A stretch of DNA of 64,000 bases from Liolophura sinensis (Eukaryota > Mollusca > Polyplacophora > Chitonida > Chitonidae): NCBI RefSeq assembly GCF_032854445.1, contig NC_088297.1, forward strand, positions 19,107,127-19,171,126, given 5' to 3'. Below, in pieces: positions 1 to 12,430 of the stretch. Position numbers and translations under genes: made by a program. Position 1 is the stretch's first letter. Every line of letters starts with the position of its first letter. Below the pieces are notes generated by a model, which saw nothing but the letters and a program-made list of their open reading frames with translations, searched no databases and was not told the DNA's origin.

Positions 1-825
1 GTAAGTCTTGTATTCTATACTCTCAACTGCTTCTTGTCAATAAGGAATTGAGAACAGTGGCCACACACCAATATCTCACAAAGATTCCCTGTCAAATGCT
101 GGAAGCCTTATCTTTCATTATAATGGTTGTAGCCTTGTCTAACACAGAGTACAGATTGCTGAACTGTTTCTTGACACTCTTGCTAATCTTGCTACAGCCC
201 TCCAAACCTGAAGTTCTTCTGGACTGAGGTGACAGGTTTCCCAGAGATAAAGCACATGTACCCACAAGAACAGCTGTCTAGCAATTCTAAGGCTTTAGTC
301 CCAAGCTATGGGACCTTCTAGAGCTCCAACCAAACTAATACTGCTTTTCTCCTTCCTCCTCCATCCAAATAATTTATGTGTCCATATTAATTCCCAACTC
401 TTAAAAAATACAATACCAAAAAGATGTCAAATGTAATCAAAGAGGGGGTAACTGAGAATTCTTAGACTATAAAGCATTCGGCACAAAAACATCACACCCC
501 CACCCATCCAGAGCCTCAGCGAATAATATGGAAGATGAAGCTATTGGTGTTCACTGTTGTTTATAACCAGCATCTACGGGCTTGACAGGCCAAACCAAGC
601 TACAGGACTCTAAAGGCTATAAACAGTCAAGTGCGCCCTATTTTATCCTGGAATCCCATATGTCAAGTCGGGACAAATTCTCATGGACTTGGGGCTCAGA
701 CGGCAAATAATTCAATGGTATTCAAGGAAGAAAAATGGTTATGCTACTAGGCATCAATGTTGTAGCTTAGTCCCTGCAGAGAGGCATTTTTTTGAAACAC
801 CTTAGGCCAAATACAAGCTTACTTT

Positions 826-930
826 ATGTGTTTCTGCCCAGTTTCCTCCCACCATTATGCCGGCCACCATCGTAGAAGTGAAATATTCTTGAGTACGCGT
901 AAAACACCAATCAAATAAATAAATAGTGGG
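826..930 (+). mobile_element. SINE-1 3' part
   Basis: Tail half of the main SINE family of this window: a CCTCCCACCAT box, a GTGAAATATTCTTGAGTA core, then AACACCAATCAAATAAATAAATA. The tRNA-like head is missing. Confidence 0.75.
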
Positions 931-2627
931 TCAATTCTCAGCTTCTCAGCATTGTCTTCATCTGCCACAACTTTCAAACTTACCTCAACAATGGAAACTT
1001 AATACAGGTTACAATGTATATGATACCATCAACAAAATAAAACATTGTAAGGTTGGCCATATTGGTGTAACATTAGCACTGGTATAAATAGTAGCATTGC
1101 ACCAACATGGATGCCGAAAAATAGGTCATGTAAATGCCAGTATACTGTATAATGACTGACTTGTTTGGCATGCAAGTATATTGAGGTGCTCTACATGCTA
1201 AACTGTATGTGTAGCACAGTTTCCACGCCTGAGCTGAAACAATTTCTCATTCTGCTCCAAACAGTTAAATCACTTGAACATTGTTTTCATGGGTCAAACT
1301 AAAACATCCACCCTTTGTCTGACACACAAACACTTTAACTGTATATAGCCTGGTATACATACATGTACATTTACATACACCAGTCCGCAGCCATTATGAC
1401 AGAGTTAATGCGAACAGCATGTCTACTTTTGGGCTAGGCATAAATGTCAGAGACACTATTAGTGAGCTGTTGTAGTGCGAATATTGGCTATGCAAGTCTG
1501 GGATCAGATATAATTGTATAACCGCACACTATATATTTATACACTGTACATACGTGTACACTAAACATGAACTACACAGCAGTCCTGTACAAAAAGGGTT
1601 CCTCTCACAGCTGTCTTTAGCAAGACCCCATGGCTGAATGCATTTAAACACTTGGCTCCCCCGCACCAACCGTTATCCTTTATAAAAATAACACCACTTC
1701 CACTTTTTGAATGTAACTGTTCAAATTAGTGAACTCTTTAACCATCAAAAGACTGAACCTAAGCTCATATGGTGAGACAAGCCGATTTGACATAGGAATG
1801 AAATAGGAAAAGCTCCAGTTCCGAGAACGTGTACCTTAATTTTAGTTAAAACCAAATTACAGATCACAGAAGTCCATGCGACAAATTACAAGATTTGACA
1901 TAAAGAACAATTGTCAACAATACATGATGTTATTTTAGCAACAATACTTTCACGATTTTCACTTTCACTATAATAGGACTGAAATGGTTGTGCCCCAGGC
2001 GTTCATACATGTAGGTTAAACCTGACTTGTGTCACACCCTATTCTGTAAAATCTGATACAATGGAGACGAGGGAAAAAGGAGAGACAGTATAAAGGAGAC
2101 AACTGGACTTCAAAGTCAAGCTAATTCTGGGATTGCCACGAACATCTATTATATATCTAACGTGCTAAATCAACAAAATCTGAATGCTAGAAGATACTGT
2201 ACCAGTATTAACACAAATCTGCCTTAAAATTAAAACAACAAAGGAACACCACCATGACGGAATGGGTGATCTTAAATCTGACCTCAAACACAACCCTCCC
2301 TTTTGACCCTCCTTGTAAAACTTAATGACCAAAACTAGTAACCTGTCCCGAAAATAACCAGTGAGCAGAAGTAGAAAACTGCTGCAGGGAATTTTGTGTG
2401 CCATGTGCCTAGAAGGAATTTAACAAGCCCTAGGAGTGTCAGTGGAGTCTAAATTTAGCAGAGTCCAAAGTTTAGCTGCACACAAATTTTCTTTCCAGAC
2501 TTGTACACATGTACACTGTAGGAGCCAATTTAGCATCAGTTACTTGAACAACTGGTACTCTGAGGGATGACAGACCCCTTACATGTGAGGCAATATTCCG
2601 AGAGGAGTTATCTCCCCTCACTCAACA

Positions 2628-2632
2628 GTATA

Positions 2633-2670
<38 letters not shown>
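2628..2670. repeat. (TA)n microsatellite
   Basis: About 20 TA dinucleotides, almost uninterrupted, followed by a short T run. Confidence 0.95.
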
Positions 2671-2675
<5 letters not shown>

Positions 2676-3524
2676 TTCCTATACAAGTGGGCGAAAAGGA
2701 CCAGAGGCACAAAGGCCACAGTCACAACAGATTTATGTGGTTATTTCTCTTCATAAACGACGATCTCATGGAGTCCTAATGCAAAAACCTCTTATATCCA
2801 GAGATTAAAAGTGAAAACGCAGGACAAATGTTACTGAAAACTACGATGGGCTAAAGGCGGACTTACCAAAAGTAACCATGAAGTTTCCATCGCGGAATTA
2901 AAAAAGATTTTGTCAAGGGAGAAGTCCGAAGAGTCAAGGACGATCTTAACAAAACTTATAATCCCTGAAGATCACACAGTACAATGTATATATCAATTTG
3001 AAAGGAGAGAGGCAAACAGAAAAAAAAAAACCCTTGTATAAACTTACCTTGTCACAGCTCACAGGTGCAGCATGAGTCTACAATTACATGTAGTAATGGG
3101 CACCTTTTCTCCATTTTACCTTGAAATTCAAATCCTGCATTTTCCTGAAAATCCATCCTTGTCCACATCTCAGGATAAAGGACAAATTTTGAACAAATAA
3201 ACTTCCCATTTTCTACCCTCAGCACAATTCCAAAATTTGATACAAAACAAAAACTAATATCACACAAAGTGCCGCTACTATGTTAGCTACTGTCTAGGAC
3301 TACGACAGCAAAATGCTATTGTCCTCTCCTTGCCAATCCTCCTGTACACATACAATCATGCAGGATTCCACACACAGAGAGGAGAATCTTTCCATCAAAA
3401 TCAGCCGAAATTTCTTGTAACAGCTCACCCACATTAGTGGGATCAGATTTGGCAATTTTGTTGGAAGACCAGATACGTTCCTCTGAAATCAGCTTACAAC
3501 TTGAAAATTCTAAACCCTGAACAT

Positions 3525-4215
3525 GGCAGTGACAGTGCTACTGCAGCTTCCTGGACACCCAACAGTCTAAACTAGAACCCTACATGCTACAGTCATAACA
3601 GTAACAGTCCTTTGGGGATATCCTTGGATAGAATCAAAGCTGAAATAGATGCTATCCCACTTGAGCTTTTAACACCTCAACATCTTGAACAAAACAAGAA
3701 TGCTTCTGACAGTGACAGTGCTACTACAGGTTCAAGCGTCCTAACAGTTGTAAAGGTCTGGTGAGGTTATCCCTAAGTAGCCCATCTGAGATAGTAGATA
3801 TAATACACGAAAACATTAACACAAAACAGGGCACTTTTGAGTGACAGTGTTACTATAGTTACCCCAACCCTTGCTTCTCCCCTTAAATTTGAATAACAAA
3901 TGGATGCCACTTTGGCACTACAGAAGCCACATGTTGGTATCTAAGCTGAAGCAAGCTATCCAACTAAAAATAAAAAAAACACTTCACAAAATATTTACTT
4001 TGATACTCCTTAAAATTATTCAATAATCTTATGACATATTTACCTCCTAACAGATGTGACAGTGACAGTGCTACATTACTTCTCCAGAGTACCACCCATC
4101 CCCACCCCACATCCACAATGACACCGCTCCTTCGACGTTTCTTCAAGTTCCAAGTTGGAGGAAGTTGCCCCTGAATACATGAACCCCATGTGAGAAGATG
4201 ACAGTGCCACTCTAG
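3525..4215 (-). repeat. Five spaced copies of a short motif in the CLK intron
   Basis: A motif of about 16-22 bp, on the plus strand roughly GACAGTGACAGTGCTACTACAG split over its variants, occurs at 3525-3546, 3708-3729, 3841-3858, 4058-4079 and 4200-4215. Spacings of about 130-220 bp with unrelated sequence between copies argue against a simple satellite. The copies sit in the first 820 nt of intron after the RS-rich exon. Function unknown. Confidence 0.55.
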
Positions 4216-4347
4216 ATACCCACCCTCTTCCAAACCCTCAAGAAGCACGATCCAATGTGACCCGTTTATAGCACCACATCCGGCACCCCCTCTCGGACTC
4301 CTCAATAAATCTACTCACAAAAGAGGCAAGCAAAGAACGTCACCCAC

Positions 4348-5320
4348 CTTATCGTAGTTTGAGCTGAGTGAATGCTGATGATGTCGTTTGCTGCGCTCGT
4401 GGCGTCGCTCACGTCTCCGCCGACTGCTGTGGCTGTGGTAACTATCACCCCGGGATCTGTGACGCGTGTGGCTCTTCCTGCGACTGTGGGCAGAGTCAAA
4501 GTCTCTGTTTCGACTGCGGCTGATTGGTGACCTGCTGGGGGTTCGGCGATTGTAGCGCTCATCATCTCTTCTGTAATTGCGTTTGTGCTCACTGCATGAG
4601 CTGAAAGAAGAAGTCATTTTGCAAATTCCATGTACTTAAGTTCTTGCAGATTTTCTTTCTTCTACATGAGTCTAGGAACCTCAAAATAAGCCCACAATGC
4701 TATCAGATTTGGAGCTGAACAGCGAAATACACAGGGTCATCAAATTTCAAACTCTTAAAGAAGTGTGTTGACACAAAAAACCAAAATGATATCAAAGATG
4801 GGTATAAATCTGGAAATAGCACAGCAGAATACTGTCATCAATGTGGTCCTGTGAGTTCAAGTCCAGCTCAAGCTGGCTTCCTCTCCGGCTGGGTATTATT
4901 ACTGGCTGCTGCCAAGGTATGAGTGAAATATTCTTGAGTACGGGATATAACACCAATCCAACTAAAAAATATATACTTTTTAAAATGATGGGACTCATTT
5001 TCAACAGGCTCAACTGCTCTTGTGGTAGAGACAAAAAGTGAAGCAGACAATGAAATACCAAAAAGAACTTGTAATATGGGAGTGAAAAAAAAAAAAAAAA
5101 AAAAAGCTACTAACACTTAGCCACATCTTTTATTCCTGGATAACAAGCTGAAACAGACTGGGGTGAATAGATCTCTTCCACCTCCAACATCTTACCTTTT
5201 GGAGTGCTGAGACGAATCATCGTAGTAATCCAGGTGAGATCGCTTCTTCTTGTGACGATGGTAACGTTCCTCGAATGACTCATCGCGGGACAGTGACCTC
5301 TTCCTCCGCGAACGAGGCAT
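4348..5320 (-). CDS. SR-rich N-terminus of a CDC2-like kinase (CLK), partial
   Basis: Two coding exons on the minus strand. The first, 5320 to 5196, starts with ATG directly after a CAG acceptor and ends at a GTAAGA donor with two bases of a split codon. The second, 4600 to 4348, follows a TTCTTTCAG acceptor and ends in phase 0 at a GTGGGT donor. Together they give 126 residues. Residues 1-41 open with MPRSRRKRS and are rich in Lys, Arg, Asp and Tyr; residues 42-126 are Arg-Ser and His-Ser rich, with RSPISRSR and SRRRRERRHERS stretches. This matches the RS-type N-terminal region of CLK kinases, which phosphorylate SR splicing factors in nuclear speckles. The kinase domain is not in the window, so another SR protein remains possible. 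The ATG sits at the acceptor, so a 5' UTR exon must exist further right. The intron holds a SINE and a poly-A run. Confidence 0.6.
4829..4970 (+). mobile_element. SINE-1 copy inside CLK intron
   Basis: Contains the B-box-like GTGAGTTCAAGTCCAGCTC and the TGAAATATTCTTGAGTACG tail core. It lies antisense to the host gene, between the two visible coding exons. Confidence 0.75.
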
Positions 5321-5699
5321 CTGGTATAGAGAATAAAAAACCTACGTTATGAACTGTCTTGTCAAATTGTGAAAGGTACAGATGGTCAAGTGAAGATGGT
5401 CAACAGTGACAAGTACCAAAACAGAAGTAAATTCTAAAGTGACTATACAAGACATTTTTTTTCAAATAATTTTCCAGCACAAAAACAATCCATTTTTAAC
5501 TATTATTTTAGAACAGCCCATATAATTACCTTCTACAATTACCAGCCTTATCCGTGCACATTACTGTTGAAAATTTGTAATAAAGTTCAACAAATTATCA
5601 TCTTTATAAAACCATAATAGTACATCTTCAAATCAGAAAGGTCATTAAATGAGTTATCGTAAAATAATAACGAACATTTGAATGGATTGAAGCTCATCA

Positions 5700-5850
5700 A
5701 TTTTTAACCTGGGGGGAACCCACAACCATCTGCAAGGCACTGACAGACTTTCCCGACCTACGGCAAGGAAGGGAGCCAGCATGAGTAGGACTTGAACTCA
5801 CAGCAACAGCATTGGTGAGACGCTCCTCTCGGCCACTGACATATGACCAC
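5700..5850 (-). mobile_element. SINE-1 copy, inverted, head and middle
   Basis: On the minus strand the sequence reads GGTCATATGTCAGTGGCCGA..., then the GTGAGTTCAAGTCCTACTC B-box region and the GTGGGTTCCCCCC segment. The typical AAATA tail is missing. Confidence 0.65.
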
Positions 5851-6659
5851 AGCACAGCCAAGATGGAAAATAGATCTCTTATGCCATAACATGACTACTC
5901 TGTAGCTTTTTACATGTAAATTGGTATCTTCTTTTCGCCAGTAAATTGTTCAATAGCTGACCTAAACTTTGGTGACTATGAACACACACATAATAACTGG
6001 CAAGAAAAGGAATTAGAAGGCTAGTGTTATGTATGTATGTACGCATGGGGTTATCATACTTAACAATTTTTCAATCATATGATGACGGAAGTCATTAGAT
6101 GTGTGTACGTATCATGTGCCCTCCGGTAGCAGAGCTATGTGCCACCACAGTGCTGCTGCCATGGAAGAATCTAGTGTAATGTATTGGGTGCAGGAAAGTA
6201 ACATGGCATGATTGAAGAATCTCATTTTCAAAATAAACACCCCTTGACACTGGTCATTAAAAAACCAAGGTGCAACCCATGGCAATACTTTACTATTCCT
6301 AGTCAGTCATTATGAGCTCCTGTTTTGATGTAGCTTTCCAAGCCTGTTAAGGATGAAAGATAAACTAATTCTAATTGTACAAATTTGTTAAAATGACGCC
6401 TTATAATTCCAAAACGTGTCGATGCGTCTGGTCTCAGTGTCAACATCAGACTCCCACTACCACGTCTAGCACAAAAAATGAAACATAAAAAATCAGAACA
6501 TCTGAAAGTCGCTGAAAACGACACTACCTCCTCACAGCTGATTTCTTATTCACTGATATAATGTTGCACAAAAATTGCCACAGGTCTACGGGTGCGCAAA
6601 CTGCCTGTGATTGTAATTAAATACATTTCAATATTCAAAACCTGTTTTGGCATTAAGTT

Positions 6660-6990
6660 GTTGTTGTCAAAAAAACGTTCATCGCTCGAAGTAAAATGGC
6701 GGCGGTGGCAGTTATAAAGGATCGTCCCGATTCGTGCGACTCTCGATTACAACAATGCTACCATTCGGTACCAGATCACCACCAGATTTGGAACTAGTCT
6801 TCTACTACGTATACTTACATTTTTGGACCGAATTTTGTCAACTTTGTCCCACAAAAAACTGAGATTAAACGATTTCGTACAACTGGACACAAATGATGTC
6901 ACAGCATCCATAAAGCCGAGTGATGGTTGGTTTTGATTGACCAATCGCACGCAAGATAAGAAATGTGTCACTCTCCACTGCAGATTCTTT
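6660..6990 (-). promoter_or_regulatory. Candidate promoter and 5' UTR exon of the CLK gene
   Basis: A strong minus-strand donor (GTAAGTAT) has its exon end at 6819, which could close a non-coding first exon reaching to about 6950. The plus strand has a CCAAT-type box (GACCAATCGC) near 6939, and AAAATGGCGGC at 6693-6703 matches the YY1 core-promoter motif. The CLK coding exon begins right at an acceptor, so it needs such an upstream exon. No transcript evidence is available; other positions up to MRPL53 at 7990 are possible. Confidence 0.3.
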
Positions 6991-7514
6991 ACGGCTGATA
7001 TAAATATAGAAGTGTAAAAGTATAAATAACGAACACGGACATTTTGTGAAAAAACAAAACAAAAACAATTGGGCCTAAAGATATATACCGGGATGCATTA
7101 CTTTGTCAGCGCAAAAATATTCAGATCTCCTCTTGTGGAAATCTTCAAAATTGACAAAAGTTGGGCTACATACTGAGGGAATTTTGAGAGAGGAAGGCAA
7201 GAAAAAGAATTAAGGAGAAAAAGTAAAGGTAGTATGTTACCTGCGAAAGGAGAGAAATACATGTATGAGCCAATCTATATATGGGCCTACATGTGCAGTA
7301 TACCTCCATGCATGTACAGAGGAATTCATATAAGCGTATAAAGTGGTTAAAAAGCTATATCCGGATAGAACAAGATCTGTGAACTTCACTCTCGCCAGTC
7401 GTGCTGTTTAATCTATTGCCATGCAATTAACTAACTTCTCTTGATACGTCAAAGAGCTGCCACCACTGAAGTATCATGCCGAAGACACCAGACGTGACAC
7501 CCCACCAAATAACA

Positions 7515-7612
7515 TTATACCTCTCAGTGCTGAGCGCCAAGCGAGGCAGCAACAAGTACCATTTTTAAAGTCTTTTGTGTGACTCGACAAAGGTCTACCG
7601 AATTCGAGGCAC
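7515..7612 (-). mobile_element. SINE-2 fragment
   Basis: Shares with the fuller copies the segment GCTGAGCGCCAAGCGAGGCAG, a run resembling TTTTAAAGTCTTTTGTGTGA, and the degenerate tRNA-like 5' end in inverse orientation. Confidence 0.5.
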
Positions 7613-7990
7613 CAAGAGAGAAAGACAATTTTAAAATATATAGGCCTAGGCCCCCTACATACATGTATTTGTCTTAATGAACTGTTGTGTTGTTCAAGTT
7701 TAATCTGTCCTTATACTTAAACCAAATGTCTTTTTATGTATAGCATCCATAAATATCCGAAATCCTTGGCAGTTTGTGAATCTTTTGGGTTAATTATATT
7801 GCATGTCTTTTTGGGCAAGTTGGGGCGCAATAGAAACGTGTTGTGAAAAAAAATCGATGTCGTGTTTTTGCATATTCCTGCTTTTCAGGCTACCCCTTTC
7901 GTAAACAAGGCTGCGCGGAGAGCAGCACATGTTGGAATGTCTTTAGAACGGCTCCATGAGTGATGGTTAAACCTGACGTTTAAAGACGAA

Positions 7991-10900
7991 ATGGCGTATA
8001 ATTATGCTGCACAGAAGCTTGTCAGTTCCTTGCTGAAATCATTGACACTGAAAGGCGTAAAGAAAATGACATTCAGGTTCGATCCGTATCACCCAAAGGT
8101 TTTTTCAATCAGGTAAACTTGCTGTGCGTTGTCGTGAACACCCAACCCAAGCCCCAGGTGGCTACTTCAACTCCTCTCTTTATACTGGGCTGGCGGAATA
8201 ACGTAGCCACAGTGGCAACCAGTAAGAGGCATACACCTATTCACACAATGGACGATAAGTCCTGGGAGTTGTAAAGACTAGGGTAATATTTACCTGTTGA
8301 TTTCCACATACATTCTGACGTCATTCTTTTCCACACAGTCACGTTCTTTTACGGATTTTTCATCGGTTGAAATTGAATGGGGAGATGTTCAATTTGCATA
8401 CGAAGAAAAAAGCGACTTACCACTACGCTCGCTTACAAACACAACATCACACGTAGATTCCTGGCACCTGGTAAGGAAACACGAGACCAAAATTCACCTC
8501 ACAGTCATTGCTAAAGCAGCAGCCATTTTGCCTTCAAAACAGTTGTGGGTCTTGGAAAAAGTTATTGTCCCTCGATGGCGCATGTGTGTTAAACCTGCCT
8601 TGTTTAGAAATGGTTGGCGTTGTTCTGAATAGATGCGTCATTACCGAATGGAATGTACCTGGGGTCGTGTGGGGGCGAGCTGAGAGGCCAAAGTTGACAC
8701 CATTTTCTGACCGCAGCCACTGTTTAGACTTACCAGACATGGCATGAATCGGTGTATAGTTTACCATTAGTTCCCCCTGTGACTGTGATACTTTGCCAGC
8801 CCAAAATAAAGAGAGGAGTGAGTGAGTGAGAACTTGGGGTTTAACGTCGTACTTAACAATTTTTCAGTCATATGACGATGAAGGAATCCTTAAAGTGCAT
8901 GTAATGTGCCTTCATGCAGGACAGATTTCCACTCCTTTTTTATCTAGTGCTGGTTCGCTGAGACGCCTTACCAAAGGCAAGTAAGCCGCCCCGCCTGAGC
9001 CATTTTACTGATACAGGTCAACCAGTCGTTCCACTATCCCCTTCATGCTGAATGCCAAGTGAGGAAGTTACAACTTCCTCTTTTAAGGTCTTATGACTCA
9101 ACCCAGGATTGACCCTGGATCTACCGCTCCCGAAGCGGACGCTCTACCAACTGTGCTATTGGGGCTTGTATATAAAGAGAGGAGTTGAAGTAGACACCTG
9201 GGGCTATCCCAAAACCTGATCTTTGACTGACTGACTGATTGATTTTTTGATTGGATATTTTTTTCCCAATTACATGCTGTGTGAAGACCACTTCTTCTTG
9301 AGCAATTTACTTAATACAGCAATGATAGGATAACTTAAACACAGATCTTTGACTAAATATGAAATCATGAAAATAAGGCCTAATACTCAATAAAAACTCA
9401 ACTCTAAATATAGCCATGCCTTTTGAGGCATAGTTATCCACTACTGCTTTAATATGTAGTTGTGGAGTGGGGTAACTCCAATTTCAAGCAATGCAGCTGT
9501 AAGAGTTATGGTGTGAAACAGTCCCAAATATGCCAAACTTACAATATGGAACATTTACAGATGTTCACATGCACATTAAAACGTCTCTATGACTAACTAA
9601 GCTGTTGTGTCATTAGACACGCTGAACCAAAAGCGTCCATGGCAATCACATCGTTTCTTGAAAAATAATCACACTTCCATGGCAGTATTTATCCTGCCTC
9701 GATCATGCTTTGAGGTCATGATCTTTATCATTATCTGCTGGCAGATGTATGGATCGAGGAATTATCTCCCTTGAATGACATTTTTTCGATTATATTTTCA
9801 ATAGATCTATGATAGGGAAGTTTTGATGCACATGTGAGCAACAAAAAACATTTCTGAACTACACATTTGGGGCTGTTTTTTAAAATCTAAGAGCAGTGTG
9901 GGGAGATAACTCAGTTGTGAGAAAGGCTTTTTGATTGTAGTTTTAAGTTTTGCCCTCTTCTTTTTTTCCATAGGGAGCTACTGTTTATCACCAACTCCCC
10001 ACGGATTTTAGAAACGAATCTGAACTGTGATGTGAAAGTGGATGTGAAAAGTGATAGATCAGAGCCAGTGTTTGATGTCGAATTTAGTAAGTTGTGTTTA
10101 AAGCCCATCATTGAGAGCAGTGTTTAAAAATATATTTGTTTCACATAATCCTACCCAGTGAAAAAATGGTCCTAATTAAGTGTTTGTATTGAGTGGAAAA
10201 TTTTTATTTCAGTGCAGTTCTTATGTGAAACAATCTTTTTTAAGGTTGGCCCAATAAAGAAATGTGTTTATGCTATAATACTCTGAAAGTCTTAAACTTG
10301 GAATGGATTTATTGTAGGAAATGCTTTTGTGCTTGATAATTAATTTGTAGCACGACCCAGCATGTTTTGCCAGCATTACAGGTAACCTTAAAAGTGGCTT
10401 TAATATCAGTCTTTATCAACAACTGGCCCGATCTATGCCAACAGTAAGGTGCTCGAGTGTCATAGATTTTAAACAAGGAAAGAATAGATGGGGTGGACAT
10501 TAAGACTGTTTTGTGAGCATTTTTTTTAATTAAGCTACAATAATTCCTCAACCTTTTTGCATATTAAAAAGCAATATTCAGTGAAATTGAAGTACCTTTA
10601 TTATTTGATATTGGAGACAATACTGCATTGATTGGATTGGCCAGTTTCAAGGTTTTGCAAAAATTATAATTTTATCAGCCTACACAAATAATGCCTTCAG
10701 GATATGCTTGAATAAACATCTTGGAGACATGTGAAAAGGCTGAAGAGTTTTTTTTTCAGAAAATTTTTTTTCAGTTCAAGGTATACAAATGTATATGAAT
10801 ATGGCATTCAGTATTCAAATTTCCTTTGTTTTTACATTTGCAACAGTTGATGACTCCAAAGCTGTGTTCAAGACTGAAAATTTGTTGATTGAAGACATCA

Positions 10901-10995
10901 TGACGCGCTTTCATAGACTGTGTGAAGAGAAATGTCCTGAACAAGATGACAGCCTACTTGACATGGGTAAAAAACCGATGAAGCGGAAAAGGTGA
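7991..10995 (+). CDS. MRPL53: Mitochondrial ribosomal protein L53 (mL53)
   Basis: Three coding exons join in frame: 7991-8112 (ends phase 2 at GTAAAC), 9974-10086 (TTTTTTTCCATAG acceptor, GTAAGT donor) and 10847-10995 (stop TGA). The product has 127 residues, close to the 112 of human MRPL53. The diagnostic segment is ETNLNCDVKVDVKSDRSEPVFDV (given here only in part: TNLNC, then SEP.FDV), matching the TNLNC...DGSEPCVDV core of the family; the C-terminus is basic (KKPMKRKR). mL53 is a small thioredoxin-like-fold subunit of the large mitoribosomal subunit, made in the cytosol and imported. An in-frame TGA at 7961-7963 supports the chosen ATG. Intron 1 (about 1.9 kb) holds a SINE-2 copy; intron 2 is about 0.76 kb. 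The gene is head-to-head with the SR/CLK gene. Confidence 0.88.
8820..9170 (-). mobile_element. SINE-2, near full length, tRNA-Pro-like head
   Basis: Read on the minus strand, it starts with GCCCCAATAGCACAGTTGG, a D-arm/A-box-like GGTAGAGCG, an anticodon-like arm CCGCTTCGGGAGCGG (loop TTCGGGA, which would give a CGG proline anticodon) and a T-arm-like CCAGGGTCAATCCTGG. A body of about 270 bp follows, ending near GTCGTACTTAACAATTTTTC on the other strand and a TGAGTGAGTGAG terminus. The head is too degenerate for a working tRNA. It lies in MRPL53 intron 1. Confidence 0.8.
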
Positions 10996-10999
10996 TTGC

Positions 11000-12430
11000 A
11001 GACTTTGACTTTTGGAGCAGTCTTTGTCTTCTGTGCGGTCCTCTGACAACAGTGAGACTTGTTTGAGGTAGATATGAAAACATGCACAAAGTACTCTGGC
11101 TGCATTGACAAATCAGATCAGGGGTTCACGTTTTCCCAGAAGCCTGTAGTGCTTTAATATAATATGCATGAATCATAGGATAGATTTGGATTGCTTATGT
11201 GGTCGTGAACCAATCAGATCAGAAATCATATTCCAGATTTCCCAGAATTCTGCAGTGTTAATGAATATGCATGAGGCTCTAGTCATGCAGGGATTTGCAT
11301 AAACATTGGTGGACATTAACCAATCAAATGAGGTGTTTCTTTTTGTTCCATGCCATAGTGTGATGAAAAAATGAAGTGAATGTTGATTAGGTTTGTAATA
11401 GTGACCAAGGCAAACCCATAGCTGTAACTGAAGGATACTGTCTTAGTGACTGAGTCAGTATTCAGGGATTGTTCCAGCTGAGCAGTTTGGGCACACCTTT
11501 GAATATGTACATGCTAATAACACAGATTTATGAAAATTTCAACATTTTGGATTCCGAACTGCTGATACCAAAACCCTTTTGACGGGTTAAAGAAATGACA
11601 AAGATGAGGCCCTGATATTTGCTGAGTTGACAAACATGGCTTTCATAGATTGGTGCCATACAGTTGCAGGGTGCTGAGGGTCTGTCTGTTTGTCTATATA
11701 AACTTCTAATCAACTTATCCCAAAACACAGAAGTGACCAAACCACTAAGTGGCTTGTCCTTGAATGACCCGGTATATAAATCCATTTGTTAGGGAATTTT
11801 ATCCATTATTATCAAGGCCTTGCTTGCACATGCAAGGGAGACATTTGTTGCTGGTACATGAAGTTCATTGGTGATTACTCACCATCTACGTGTATTGCCT
11901 AAACATCCAGCTCATTCCATGGACGAATATTGTTGCAGTTACTTGCCAAAGGTCGTTGGTTTATTTCTGGTGCTCTGCTTTTCCCCACTCATGAAACTGA
12001 CCACGGCCATGAGAGCAGCAATGTTGGTAAAACATGGATCAAATTATTGAAGTTAGTGAATGTAAGTACCGTGGCTACACATATCAAAGTATCACAGTGC
12101 CATGGTAGTTACAATCAGCGTTCCCTGTGATAGTGGAATTCAGTCCAGGGGACAGAATTTAGGAACAGTGTGGAGTTTTTTCTGGATGTAGTACAGGTTT
12201 GGGGAATAAAGATGAGGTGATACAGAAAATTGTGTTTGTGTGATAATTCTTTTTATCTAAAGGTGATTCACTATTCTTGTTCTTTAAAAGTGAAAGTCGC
12301 TCTGTCCATTGTGACTTGGTGACAATAAACAGCCGACTTCGTTATGTGGTTTGTTGCGCAGTCTAAAGTTTTGTTGAACACACACTTTTCTTGATGACCA
12401 ATATGACCTGCATATCTGTACGTCAAACGG
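11000..12430. other. MRPL53 downstream region, no gene seen
   Basis: AT-rich sequence after the MRPL53 stop. Between about 11100 and 11340 a phrase similar to 'AACCAATCAGATCAG' with 'ATGCATGA' recurs about three times, suggesting a weak old repeat. I see no exon chain with family resemblance. An AATAAA is present near 12200 but is far from the stop. Confidence 0.4.

Larger units (their letters stand above)
1..4347 (-). other. Presumed CLK intron, no kinase exon seen
   Basis: This stretch lies 3' of the last visible exon of the minus-strand SR/CLK gene. I looked on the minus strand for typical CLK kinase signatures (glycine loop, HTDLKPEN, DFGSA-type segments) and found none, so the kinase-coding part probably lies left of the window. 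The region is AT-rich, with a SINE tail near 830, a TA microsatellite near 2630 and a spaced repeated motif between 3525 and 4215. A minus-strand splice donor at 2866-2867 could belong to an alternative exon but has no recognisable product. Confidence 0.4.

Noticed and set aside
3964-4305. 113-codon minus-strand frame beside the SR/CLK exon
   Set aside because: No resemblance to kinase or other families; it overlaps the repeated-motif region and has no matching splice phase.
6692-6800. ATG start after AAAATGGCGGC giving a 33-codon frame (MAAVAVIKDRP...)
   Set aside because: Stops at once without a convincing donor; better explained as a promoter motif.
8297-8632. Open frame with a good acceptor (CCACACAG) and donor (GTAAGG) inside MRPL53 intron 1
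   Set aside because: It ends in phase 0, while the next MRPL53 exon needs phase 2 and the first exon already joins it correctly. Including it would break the reading frame; no family resemblance.
9105-9168. Possible tRNA-Pro gene on the minus strand
   Set aside because: Arms are degenerate and it is the head of a SINE-2 with a full body; related heads occur at other places.
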